From Costus lasius (taxonomy: Eukaryota; Streptophyta; Magnoliopsida; Zingiberales; Costaceae): DNA of 64,000 nucleotides. The stretch spans positions 61,818,056 to 61,882,055 of the forward strand of contig CM050449.1 of the NCBI GenBank assembly GCA_027563935.2. Direction: 5' to 3'. The position numbers and the translations under genes are program-made. The notes below the pieces were generated by a model. The model worked only from the letters and a program-made list of their open reading frames with translations. It searched no databases and had not been told where the DNA came from. This document shows, piece after piece, positions 25,201-36,572 of this stretch (positions are counted from its first letter, which is position 1; the number at the start of each line of letters is the position of its first letter).

Positions 25201-26133
25201 CTCATGCTGTCCCACCTGTCTTCTTCTCTTGAGTTCCTGTACATTTGAACAAATGTGAACTCCACATGCAGTGTCCAACACCCATGATATAGAAGAAGAT
25301 GAAAACATGACCTCAGTCACGAATATACCTGAGCCAGAAGCGAAGCTTCCACTCTTATCTCCTTGGAGCGCTTTACAGTCCTTTTTCCAGTGACCTAGCT
25401 GGCCACAGTGGAAACACCTGTATTCCTTGGACCGCTTAACCTTCTACTTCAAAGCCTTGCTGTAGCTCTTGACAGGGGCCTTGCCCTTCTTCCCCTTCTT
25501 CTTGTTCCTTGAAGGAACCATTAAGACAGAGGTCGAAGGCTTTCCCTTCAGAGTCTCCTCAGTAGTGAGGAGCATATTCAGCAGCTCTGCCGGAGTACAA
25601 TCGATTTTGTTCATATTAAAATTAATAATGAACGCGTCGAATGAAGGCGGGAGAGACTGCAGAATAATATCCACAGCAAGCTCCTGGTTGATGGTATGCC
25701 CCAGTTTCTCTAGAGCCTCCTTGTGCCCAATCATCTTGAGCACGTGAGCTCCCACTGGGCTCCCTTCAGCCAGTTTGCTCTGAAAGAAGAGCTTCGTCAA
25801 ATTATAGCGTTCAGTCCTCGCCTGTGCAGCATACAGCATCTTGAGGTTCGCTATAATCTCTATAGCCGACATATCCTCATGCTGACGCTGCAGTGGTGGC
25901 GTCATAGACGCTAGCATCAGGCAAGCGACATCAATGCTATCATTGACGTGCTTTTCATAGGCTTCCCGAACCGCCCTTGCGGCGTTCGGAGCGGGCTGCG
26001 GCGGTATTGCCGTCTCGAGGACATACAGTTTCCTCTCTGCCTTAAGAACGATCTTAAGGTGTCCAAACCAGTCAGAGAAGTTCGGCCCAGCAAACTTCTC
26101 CCTTTCCAGTAGGGATCGCACATTGAAGTTCAT
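22249..26133 (-). CDS. gag-pol: copia-2 gag-pol, single frame with one internal TAG
   Basis: A single frame of 1295 codons from the ATG at 26133. Gag (229 residues, LEREKFAGPNFSDW at the start) ends in a Lys-rich tail at TAG 25444-25446. The same frame continues with a zinc knuckle (CFHCGQLGHWKKDC), protease (WVLDTACGVHI), the GAG-pre-integrase finger (LWHSRLGHIN..CKACLMGK), integrase (HSDVCGPF, RSDRGGEY, SERRNR = D-D-E), RT (WQMDVKTAFLNG, LYVDDILIIG) and RNase H (GYTDASFQSD, DSTTEAEYVA, HTDDNLADPLTK), ending at 22249. All catalytic residues appear intact. Copia-3 has CAA at the TAG position, so the TAG is probably a mutation. It could instead be read through, since nothing else is broken. 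A start further upstream in the LTR is possible by splicing (see intron entry). Confidence 0.93.
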
Positions 26134-26444
26134 GGTGTTCGTTGCTGCAGGTATCTACAACAATGCAAGAACAGCAAGGTCAGTATCAATGTATAAGAAT
26201 CGATCAGGACTTAAGAAAGATTCTTTTTCTCACTATTTTATCTGGCTTGAAAAATCCCACAAAACAGCCCGAAAGAGTAGAACTCTTTTAGTGAGATGGG
26301 ATCCGGATTTCATACTTGGTCTCCGCGTCCCGCTCAGGCGAGATAAGATGCACAGAGAGTACAAGCACTAATCTCCGGTAGGCAGTCCCTGCCGATCGCC
26401 AACCCGTGCGATTCCCCTTCATCTGGGCAGTCCAGCAGACTGTG

Positions 26445-26666
26445 CCAACTGAGTTGGTACAACACAGGCTCTGACCCCACAGATGGCTGCCTCCATGTGC
26501 TACCATATGCGCCACATATGTAGCCTACACGGTCAAGCTGACCCGACCTACTCCCTGGACCACCATGTGCTATGCTGAGCAACGAGAAGGGATAAATCCC
26601 TACTCTGTAACACACAGGTGTAATCCCGCACCGTCTGAAGATAGATGGACGTGCCCACTGAGTGGG
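26445..26666 (-). other. Pair of 13-base leader palindromes
   Basis: CCAACTGAGTTGG (26445-26457) and CCCACTGAGTGGG (26654-26666) are perfect odd palindromes differing by one exchanged base pair. Copia-3 has both at 40765-40777 and 40557-40569. They could fold as RNA hairpins or pair between two genomes. Confidence 0.7.
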
Positions 26667-27012
26667 TACAACACGGCTCCAACGATAGTCAGAACAGTGA
26701 GGTTTCGCGTCAGAAGGCTTACGAGCTTGATATTTTAGCGTTGGATTTTAACGGTCTTTTATCTTCTTCACTATCATGCAATTCCTATGGTGATAGCAGA
26801 AGATAAACTTAATCATGCAATTCTAATATTCAAACTTTAAATAAAAGAAAGCATGAATCTTATGTGGTAAAAGCCCATAGCCCTAGTGAGACCTTAACCT
26901 AACTTAAGTCTACACTTGCTCTTCTTGGGTCTTTAGCTGCTCATCTGGCCCAAACCAGGGCCCAAGCGCCATCTGCAGCTCTGGTGCGCCCACCAGGAAT
27001 TTGCGCCTGGTC

Positions 27013-27029
27013 CCAGAGTCGAACCCTGG
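27013..27029 (-). other. T-arm/B-box-like hairpin in copia-2 leader
   Basis: The minus strand gives a 6 bp stem (one G-T pair) around TTCGA, resembling a tRNA T-arm and pol III B box. Copia-3 has a fully paired version at 40195-40211 with different stem bases. Confidence 0.5.
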
Positions 27030-27951
27030 ACCTCCCACCTGGTCAAGCCTCTGCTGCAAGCGCCTCTGCCAAGTGTGCTTTGTGCTCTTGCCTAATTAAA
27101 TTACAAATTTAACTATCTAGGCAAGATTGACACGCAGGTCAATTACAATTTTATAAATTAAAGCAATGTGATGCGCAGATCACAATAATTAATTTACAAT
27201 TTTAAATCCCAGGCACGCAGGCCCCAGCACAGCACACAATTAATATGAGCAGCCCACATAAGACTAAATAAACAAACATATGCATCTAATCAGCAATCAT
27301 GTGATCCATCATAAAAATTAAAATTTTCGAAAAACCCCATGGGATCAATTTTAATTTTTCCTTATTTGCCCTACAACCTTACAACGGTCCATTACTAGGG
27401 ATCCACTCATCCAACCTAGTCAGATCCACTGCCCTTGCATGCACCAAGTCCTAACTGACTTGAGTTGACCATAAGGTCAACCATGCATGCGCCAGGGCTG
27501 AACAACCACAATGAGGTCTGGCAAGCAGGTGTGACCCCGGGCCTAACTCATGTGTGTTCATAAGTTGTCTCAATCAGACATCGCTACACACCTGTCTGCA
27601 GTCGACCTATAGCCACCATAGGCTTGCGCCAAGGTGCTAACTGGTCGACCCATTCAGGCTGTCAGATGGTCTGATCAGACTGTTGGATCTAACCTAGGGG
27701 ATGACTTCAACCCTAGTAACCCGTCTAAGGGTTTACAGTAAGGCCTTAGATCTATGATTAGTCGCGCATATGATATTAGTTTTCGAAAAACATACATATT
27801 GCGCAAACTAGAAAACATGCGCCAAGAGGAAAGCAAATGTCGCCAACTTGAACTAACGCATCTAACTTATAGATCTAGGCAATATTCGCAACATGGATCA
27901 CAAAAATGGCTCAAGCGTTAAGCAATCATATAAAAACATGCTTCAACCAGC

Positions 27952-27963
27952 GCTCTGATACCA
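27952..27963 (-). other. Primer-binding site of copia-2, initiator Met tRNA
   Basis: The minus strand reads TGGTATCAGAGC, two bases from the 5' LTR edge at 27966. Confidence 0.95.
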
Positions 27964-27965
27964 AT

Positions 27966-29629
27966 TGAAAGATCCCCTACAATAAGGGGAGGTAAAACCC
28001 TATAGGCGCATATGGAGATATAGATGCAGCGGAAAAAGGGTTTCAATGATCTTTGCATGCATTATGATTAGCTTATAAAATCAGCATGAATAAAACGATT
28101 CATACCATAGCCATTTCTAGATGGCGCCTTGGAAGAAAAATCGCAAATGCCACTTCTCCAAAGTCTCGCACACAAGAGGATGATGGCAAACTCTTTGTTG
28201 CTCCTTGTGCTAGCAAGGCTACAAAGTGTCCTTGATCGAATGGAAAGGGATGATGAACTTCTTGGCCGAATCCTCCTCAACCTTCAAGACGTCGCCACAC
28301 ACGAAAGCGTCAAGAAGAGAGGTCGCTTGAGAGGCGAGAGTAGTAAGCACTATTCGAACGTGAGCGTTATCTCCAAGTGGAGATCATGGTTACTAAAAAT
28401 AGCCACCACGTTCACTCCAATGTTCACGCCAAGTGAACAACTCGCCAAGCCTTGAACCATGCGCTCATTTCATGAGCCGGTTCACATTGGTTCGGTTTAA
28501 GAACTAATCAAGCCAAGCAACCAGTCCAAATCATAATTAAACCACAAGGTTCTTGATCTGACCGTTGATCTCTTAATGCTTCTGATCTGACCGATCTAGC
28601 ATTCATTCTCTCGATCGAAGCTTACCGATCTCAAGCCCTAATCAATCAAACATGATCAGACCAGATCTCACTTACAATCAGAGATTAAATCCCTTTAAAC
28701 TGAATCCGAACAATTCAGTCCATACGATCTGACTTAAGTAAGCCATATCATCAAATTGTGCGACCCTGAGGGTTTCCTTTAAATGTCGGTAACGATAACT
28801 CACATTATCACGATCAGTGAGGGGTATCTAGCAACACATCACTGTCTCCCGATATAAAGGAAAGAGTCTTCCAAGACTACACCCAAAAACAGCACAAGTG
28901 TGAATCAAATCACAAGGCATGCATATTTCCTTTACCACTGGACGTTCTTATTGGACAAGCGTGTCAAGCTTGTAACTCCAATATGATGAGCATGATTAGA
29001 TCAGATGAACATAGTCACCTGGGTATGGCCATACTCTTTTCTCAATCATCTCATCCAGGGGGCCCCTTTAGAACATCACACTCCTTAAACAAGGAGACGG
29101 CAATCCTATGTCTATCACTAGTGCCCTAACCTGACTCAAGCTCACCATCCAAGATAGTCTATAATCATTATGTTTCAAATGATATTGAACTACCTCAAAA
29201 CAATGACAATCATCATTTAGAAAACACAAGTGATCTCAAGTCAGAGGAAATGTGCCACTTGTCATACTCAAGGAATATTCACATTGCGACAAACAATTGA
29301 ACATCCTAGTAGGGTCTGTCCAGTACATCCCATGTACCCATGAGTCTACATCTTATTCCATGCTCGAAGCATCCTATAAGATTAGAACACATATTAGTCT
29401 CAAACATATCAAGGCTGTCTCATGTTCACCAAGATATCTCGACTAAGGACTTAAATGCATGTCAGCCTAGCTGAACAGCTTTGAGACATTATTCAGAAGA
29501 ACATATATTGCAGCAGACAATGTAACTAACTGAATAACAACCATGCCTTTATAAACATAAGAGTTTATTACATGATACAGATACATTCCCATAGGCCTCA
29601 AACATTAGCCTTAAGGGCATACCCCAACA
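27966..29629 (-). repeat. copia-2 5' LTR (1664 bp)
   Basis: Same sequence as 20565-22228 at an offset of 7401. The coding-strand start should drive transcription. The ATG-GCT-ATG followed by a GT donor lies near its inner end (about 28114-28105). Confidence 0.95.
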
Positions 29630-29634
29630 CCTGC

Positions 29635-32607
29635 CACCACGCAATCCTTGCACTAGACATATGCAAGGCAACAGTTGTATCAAAACCGATTCAAATTCAT
29701 AAAATCCATAAAGGTACCTGTCACCACGCAATACTTGCACTAGACATATGCAAGTTACAGGGTATATCAAAACCGATTGCACAGAATATACAACAAGCCG
29801 AAATTCGAAACAAAATCACAAAATCGATTTTATAAACTCATATCAAACACCGAAACCAGGCTGAAGCCCGCGGTGACACAAAAATCAAACTCATAAGACT
29901 GCCATAACCGGCAACATACGTCACATAGTTCACATAGTCTCATGATTCACATAGTTCATATAATTTATGTTAAGGCCACAACCGGCCCCAAGAATTAAGC
30001 ATAAAAATTCTTAAAACAGCAAACAGCATAATTTCCCACGCCAATGCACTCAAGACATGCGCCCCTGCTCTATGCCTGAAAATAGTGAGGGGTGAGCTAC
30101 ACAGCCCAGTGAGTGGATAGTCTAAATCGACCATCCATAACATACATTCAAAAATATAGGCAGATATATTTTAAAATATTTAACAGAACATTATGTCAAC
30201 ATATAACCAAATAAAGGAACAGAAGTCATATAGACAGTTAAATGTACACACTAGCATATAACAAATTCAGGTTCTAGAGTTTTACTCTAACCCAATTAAA
30301 CACATATATTCTAAACCAACTAAACACACCATACTTAATTAACCTAGTTGTCCAGCATATTCAGTAGTGACCAATATGGTCTAACCCGGCTTGGCCAAAG
30401 CACTGGGAGCTGCAAAATCTCGTGCAACACATAAACATGGATAGTGAGTAGAATCAAGAGGTGGCCCCCGTCAGGTCACGACGTGGCACTTTGCTCTATC
30501 ACCCCATAACACATCAGAGTGATGACATCAAGAGGTGGCCCCTGTCTGATCAAGACATGGCACTTTGCGTCTTATATCACCCCGTCACATAAAGAGTAAT
30601 GACATCAAGAGGTGGCCCCTGTCTGATCAAGACATGGCACTTTGCGTCTTATATTACCCCATCACATAAAAGAGTAATGACATCAAGAGGTGGCCCCTGT
30701 CTGACCAAGACATGGCACTTTGCGTCAAAACCCGTTCTCCCAAAAGGTTCCTACTGGACAACAGACATATCTTATTTCATATTTCACAAAGGTGGACTCC
30801 TAAGTGTCAACTAGACTCTAGGATAGTCATCACAAAAATCATATCGGGCAGGCATCAACCCCCATCACAATAATCATAATAGGCAGGATGAACATCAACC
30901 TCCTCACATATCACAATACAGGGCTGAAATTCAAACCCTTAACATAACACATAAGGACTATCCCCTTGAGTTCATAGTTACACCTAGCCTTAGTCCTAAC
31001 CATCACATAATCACATAATTTTCCAAATTCACATAATCACACATATTGTTCAAAATTCACAAGATCACACATAATGTTCAAAATTCACATGATCACACAT
31101 ATTGTTCAAAATTATATAACACAACACATAATATTTTATATTCGAATATCACCGAATATAGTATAGTCCTTAAATTTCATGCTGATTAGTTTAATCAAAC
31201 CTTGCTATGTTGTCACTCAAGTTTCTCAAATACAGATACTTAGCCATAAATATAACACCATAATTATTTAACATATTACACACACCAAGAAACAGTCATA
31301 TCAAGCATCCATAAAATCAACTTAAAATTTAAAACAAGTATTCATATAAATTACTTTACAAATTACCACATGTAACATATTAACTACAAACACCAAAATT
31401 CGGTTTTCATAGACAATTATCAAGGTCATCAAGGTTTCGGTTTTCATGTTAATTACAAACATCAATTTCGGTTTTCATAAACAATTATCAAGAACATCAA
31501 GATTTCGGTTTTCATGTTAACTACAAACATCATTGATTTAATGTTACCAAAATTGATTTCGGTTTAACTATAATTAACAAGAATTTCATACCCAAAATTC
31601 AATGATTTAATGCTACCAAAATTCCTATAAAAATACCTTAAATTCCATACAAATTTTCGGTTAAATAATCATCATATAATCACCTTTGAAAAATTCGGTT
31701 TTCATGATATAATCAACCTTACAAAATTCGGTTTTCATCATATAATCAACTTTACAAAATTCGGTTTTAGCATGGTAAGATTTCCAACAAGCGAATATAT
31801 CATCTAACTCATCAATTAACACAAACAAATAGATAGAAATCAATTAGACAGCCCACTCACCTTGAACCGAGAACACAAGGTGAAAAAAACCCTCCAACAA
31901 TTTCGTCTAAAGCCTTTAAGCCGCCCAAAAATCTTCAAGAACTCGCCAAGGAAGTTTCTTCACTTCAAGGAAAATCACCAAGGGAAGAAGATGAAGAAAA
32001 TCACCTCAAAATTCCAAGAACTCCAAAGTCGCCTCCTTCTTCCTAGCCGTCGCCCAAAGTTTTCTCTCAAGCCAAAATCTCGCCCAAAAATTCCACCCTA
32101 ACCGAAATATCAATTTGAATTTTCGGTTTTAACTCTTAACCCATTAACCCATTAATTCAAATAGGGTTTAACCATTTAACTAACTAAATTTGAATTTTAA
32201 ACCCAATAACCCATGGTTTAAGTGACAATCCTATAAGAACTTAAATTAACATCCACTTAATGAATTCACTTAAACGCAAATCCAATAAGGATGTAATTAA
32301 TATCCAATAAGGATTTAATTAACCAATAACTCCAATTAATTAACAATTAATTAACTTAAATTAACAAGCAATAAACTCTAATTAATTAACTTACAATTAA
32401 CTTACAATTTACAACCCATAAATCCTAATTAATTTATCATGAACAACCAATAATAATTTATCATAATTTAACAGCCAATAATCAAACAAATAATCCCTAA
32501 TTAATTTACAATAAATTAACAACTAATACATAGAAAAATATCACAGTCAATAATTTTATTTAATTCAAAATAATGCTTACCAGGACTTAAGATCCTTGGA
32601 TCTTACA
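29635..32607 (-). repeat. Tekay-2 5' LTR, outer part
   Basis: The remaining 2973 bp of the LTR interrupted by copia-2, matching 13117-16089 at an offset of 16518. It ends at CA 32606-32607, followed by CTAAT. Confidence 0.95.
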
Positions 32608-32612
32608 CTAAT

Positions 32613-33204
32613 GACGCCCAAGAAATGGTCTGGGGGCTTACATTGGCGTTGGGATCGCCAGATTTCCACCTTGTTGGGCTCCTTTGGGTCGTCATGGGGT
32701 GGAGCAACATGTTACGGAGGGCCGTGCACATCGGAGTGGGGTCGTCGGGGCTGCAACGCATATCAAGGGGCGGACATGGCCTGGCCGTGATGGTGAGCAC
32801 GGTCGTGTTCAGAGTGGGCGAAGTCCACAGAATTGGGAATGGCTTGCCCATGACCAGGAGCACGCCCGTGTTCGGTATGGCCGAAATCCACAGAGCCGGG
32901 CACGGCTTGCTCGTGATCAGGAGCACATCCGTGCTCGGTGTGGCCGAAATCCACATAGCCGGGCACGGCTTGCCCGTGATCCGGAGCACGGCAGTGATGG
33001 GAGTTGCTGAAATCCACAGAGCCGGGCACGGCTTGCTTGTGACCAGAAGCATGCCCGTGTTCGGAGTGGCCGAAATCCACAGAACCGGGCACGGCTTGCC
33101 CATGACCAGGAGTACACCCGTGTTCGGCGTTCGCATATTCGGGCAACCATGTCACGACCGTGACGGGGCGCACGGCCTGGCCGTGTCGGGGTCTGGGGAA
33201 CTCT
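32613..33204. other. Right part of element X, GC-rich
   Basis: Resumes the sequence cut by Tekay-2 at 12937. Much richer in GC than its surroundings and dominated by a 63 bp minisatellite. Several long overlapping frames exist on both strands because the period is a multiple of three, so no coding claim is made. The boundary with copia-4 leader DNA near 33205 is approximate. No LTR end was recognised. Confidence 0.5.
32773..33165. repeat. 63 bp GC-rich minisatellite, about six units
   Basis: The block GAARTCCACA begins at 32820, 32883, 32946, 33009 and 33072, each exactly 63 bases apart. It is followed by RGCCGGGCACGGCTTGCYC and a GTGTTCGGNRTGGCC block. Flanking partial units (about 32773 and about 33135) are more diverged. 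One unit equals 21 codons, giving a 21-residue repeat in either strand's open frames. Confidence 0.9.
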
Positions 33205-34543
33205 GACTGAGGTGAAAATTCTAGGGAAAATTCCTGGGGTCCTGGGAGTCTCCCCAAGTGTCTTTTGGAGGGATTGGGCCGCCCTCAAGTGTGTTCATGG
33301 GCAGGCCCGTTTGCTCCTGCATCACTCGAATGATGTACTTTCATGCTTTTCTATGCTCACATGTCATGTTTCAATTTTCCGCAAATTGCATGATCACATG
33401 GCGCATGATTTTTCTAAGTAGGAAAAATTATAGTTTCTTGTTCCTATCATCTTGTCAATCTCTTTTGGATTTTTGGGTTATTTTTCTTGGTTGATTTAAA
33501 GATCAAAGGCGCACGTAGTTTTGTCAAGTAGGACGAGCATTGTGTCTTTGGACTGGCCAGGTCTCTTGATCTGACAAAATTGCCAGCCGAAAGGATCTAT
33601 GAAATCACCATGAAAAGTTAATCACAAATAACAAAAAGATTTGTGATAAGAAGATGAGGAAAAGAAACTTGTTTTATGAGAAACTAAAATTTCAGATTTT
33701 GAGTTTTTCATGAGCATGTAGAATTGCATGAATAAATACTTTGTTTGTACATGATGTTTGTGGTCACGAGTCAAGCCCCTTAGCATGCTTGTGATGTATC
33801 CTTGTGAGGCATGCGTGCCGCTTTTCTTTTTGCTTTTAACTAAGAAGAAGAATAGGGTGGCGCATGTACTTGGAGCTAGGCGCATGCATGAAGCTTGCAC
33901 ACCTTGCATGGTGGCGTAACATGCTTCATCAAAGGCGGCGCATCCTTGCATGGTGGCGCAAGTATGGGTATGGCCGATCCTTGTGCTTGTGTGCTATCCC
34001 ACTTGTGGCTTGCAAGATGGCGCACCTTCCTTAGGGGAGGATCCATGGCATTGGCCGAACCTTTGAGGGGTACCTCTAGGGTTTGTGAGCTAAACCATGG
34101 AAAGGAGGACCTTGGTGCCAACCTTGAAGATCAAGCTAGAGGTCAGCTAGGCTAGGCCTAGTTTTAGGGGCTTGAGACCTAGGTCAAGAGTTGAACCTCC
34201 TTTTTTGCATGGGTTGGTTCAATGTCTTGAATGGGCTATGATCACATCATCCTATTACTGCTTTCATTATCTGCAAAAGCATGCCTGTGATGTTTTATCG
34301 TTATGTTATCACTATAGGATTGCATGTCTGTATTGTTAGACATAAGATAAAACTAATGAGACCTTAAAAACCCTCATTCAAAAATATCAAGTCTAGTAGC
34401 CTTCTAACGCGTAGCCCACACTAAGCTATCGATCAGTGGAGTTGTGAACTATTTACCACCCTCGTGGGAAACACCCACTTATCTTTAGAAAGTGCATGGT
34501 GGCAATGGTTTCCCCAGTCCAGTTTTAACCTAGGCGTGCCTTC
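33205..34543 (+). mobile_element. copia-4 leader, 5' LTR missing
   Basis: Untranslated leader of the decayed plus-strand element copia-4. Similarity to the copia-3 leader is clear from about 34280 to 34543 (block ending AGATAAAA, then CTTCTRACGCG, then a CCACCCTCGTGGG hairpin). It is only suggestive further left. No Met PBS or LTR was found up to the X boundary, so the 5' end is lost. It contains a duplicated CCTTGCATGGTGGCG at 33903 and about 33946. The sequence is cut at 34543 by the LARD insertion and resumes at 51814. Confidence 0.65.
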
Positions 34544-36572
34544 TGTTGTATCCTAACAATTAGGTAGACAAAACTTATTTCTGAAGTTGCAGCCAAAACT
34601 TATTGTATGGCACACAGGGACTTGTCACCCCCTGATATGGCTCCAAAAACTTGTTGAGTTACCATACTTGTTGTTATCTCCGGAAGTGTACAAATACTCG
34701 AACTAATAAAGAAAGACATCGAACCCACAAAGACCTATGTTGTCAAGTACCAAATAATTGATTTCTTCCTATCTAGGCAAATGAATAAAAGTAAAGTTCG
34801 AAAACATATAGGAAAATACTATAAGAGAGAAACTGGGACTATGGTTTCATTCACTTTAATTTTCATGACTAGATATATAAGGATATTCATCAATCAAATT
34901 CTATTATGATAAAGGCATAATTTACTTTATAAAGAGATTAACTCACTTTCGTGCAGATAACGATGTAGAGACCAATCCTCGCTTTCGCGCAAGATATATC
35001 CCAATCTAATGATAAGTAAATCATCAAACAAAGAACTCGAGGATCACTTTCGTGCATCGGAGTTCTAAGTTGATCGAGTGGAAACTCAAGGATCACTTTC
35101 GTGCATCCAAGTCTCAACACAAGTTCTACCTATGGTTCTCCAACGTTCCAATCCTCACTTTTGTGCAAGATCTCCACGTTTGACAAAATAACTCAATCTT
35201 AGGTTCATAATTATCATCATGGCAATTTAGACTACTAAAATAAAGAAATAAGAACTTAACCTAATTTCTTACGGTGAGTTCCTATAAATCAATTTTAGGG
35301 TTCCAAGTTCTCAAGCAAATCACATTTCAGTCCTTATTGTGAAAACTCTAAATCATGATGACAAAAAGTAACCTAAGAAGAATCTTAGAACAATAATCAC
35401 ATAGGTAAAATTATCAAAGTAGAATAATCATGATGAAAGCAAAATGTATCTAGTCATTAAGAAAGTCAAAGGGAATTACTCCCCCATGTCCCAAAGAGTG
35501 TTTAAGCTAGCATGGTGAAGAAAATATAATAATCCATTGTTTCAGAAGATCAAAAATCAAAGGAAAATAAGTTTTAGGAAAATACACCACGGCTGTGAAA
35601 TTAAACACAGCCATAATTTGCAAAGGAGGACGATGAACAGTAGCGGCACTTCCTTCTTCTTTGATTTCTCCTCCAATTGATCTCTTTTTGTTCTGAAACT
35701 TTTGGTACATTGTCTCCTCCTCCAGGATAAGCTTCAGTATGAATATCATGGCCGAAGATGCTCTGGATTTATCACGGCAGTGGAACCCTAGGCGGCGGCA
35801 TGTAACTCGATTTCTCCCTATACAGTTGATGAAAATTGGGGCTTTTGGTGTCTTCGTGATCCTCTCGTCGAAAGCTTCCCTTTTTCTTCTTACGGCATCA
35901 AATCTAAAGGTCTGGATCATCCGCAATCTTCTCCGCAAAAATCGGGCTTCAAAATTGATTGTGGAGTCACGTTCAAAAATGAAAATACGACAGTGTAATA
36001 TTCCACGGCAGTGCCGTAAACTCGCTCGCGTTCTCTGATTTGAATTGTCTGGCAAATACGGCACCGAATAATGGTTCACGGTACTGCCATAAAATCGACC
36101 GAACTCTCTGGTCGAAATCGTCTGGAAAATACAGCCCATGTCAAAGTTTACGGTAGTGCCGTAAAATCAGGAATTATCTCTGTTCTGAATGCGCTTCAAA
36201 ATACGGCAGTGTTAAGTTTTACGGTAGTGCCGTATTTTTCAATAAACCTTCTGGTCAAAAATTCCACCAATTTACGGCAGTGCTCTGATATTACGGTATT
36301 GTACGAAAATACGGTACCGTAATATAGAATATGACACTACCGTTTTTTGGTTGGTTGCTCCAATTGATGATGGTAACTTTTCCATGTCTTTGATTTTTCT
36401 CGAAAACGCCTCAAAATAGTGCCTTTTTATCTGAAAATCATGAAAAACCAAAATAGAAGTAGATTTTAAAATAGTTGATAAATTTAGCATAAAAATAAGC
36501 AAAAGATCTTCAATTTAGCATGAAAAGATATATAAAATGATACAAAATATACTATATATTTTGGTGTCATCA
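34544..36572 (-). repeat. LARD 3' LTR (2029 bp)
   Basis: Starts TGTTGTATCC and ends GGTGTCATCA. Contains the CACTTTCGTGCA-type motif five times (34943-35166), the stem-loop at 35591-35612, and the TACGG array at 35985-36350. It differs from the 5' copy by many substitutions and small indels. Its first 452 bp recur at 382-833. Confidence 0.92.
35985..36350. repeat. TACGGYA/TRCCGTA array with about 72 bp period
   Basis: ACGGYASTGCC blocks start at 36005, 36078, 36150 and 36221 (spacings 73, 72, 71). Each is preceded by an opposed TACGGCA half-site. A perfect 12 bp palindrome TACGGTACCGTA lies at 36310-36321. The 5' LTR copy is at about 51190-51560. Confidence 0.85.

Larger units (their letters stand above)
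26155..28105 (-). other. Candidate leader intron, LTR donor to gag acceptor (copia-2)
   Basis: On the minus strand the 5' LTR contains ATG-GCT-ATG immediately followed by GTATGAATC (donor GT at 28105-28104). The leader ends in GCATTGTTGTAG just before the segment that precedes gag (exon 2 from 26154). Removing the 1951 bp between them puts the LTR ATG in frame with gag, 21 bases ahead of the gag ATG. It would also remove the PBS from that mRNA. Copia-3 has the same arrangement. This is a prediction from sequence only. Confidence 0.45.
20565..29629 (-). mobile_element. copia-2: complete, very young Ty1/copia element (9065 bp)
   Basis: Minus-strand order: 5' LTR (27966-29629), Met PBS, a leader of about 1.8 kb, gag-pol, polypurine tract, 3' LTR (20565-22228). 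Both LTRs are 1664 bp and appeared identical wherever compared. CCTGC at 20560-20564 and 29630-29634 is a perfect 5 bp target duplication. It sits inside the Tekay-2 5' LTR, whose empty site is preserved in the 3' LTR (13112-13116). It is the youngest event visible and the least damaged element. One internal TAG separates gag from the rest. Confidence 0.96.
12938..32607 (-). mobile_element. Tekay-2: complete Ty3/gypsy chromovirus, with copia-2 nested in its 5' LTR
   Basis: Complete minus-strand element: 5' LTR (20386-20564 plus 29635-32607), PBS, gag, pol, polypurine tract and 3' LTR (12938-16089). Without the nested copia both LTRs are exactly 3152 bp. They look near identical (one difference seen, A/G at 12993 versus the 5' copy). 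The flanks are CCAAT (12933-12937) and CTAAT (32608-32612), a 5 bp target duplication with one transition. The integrase ends in a chromodomain, which places it in the Tekay/Del-type chromoviruses. Coding lesions are listed separately. Confidence 0.93.

Noticed and set aside
32603..33288. Several 100-190 codon frames on both strands over the GC-rich segment
   Set aside because: They result from a 63 bp repeat whose period is a multiple of three; none has a supported product or start.
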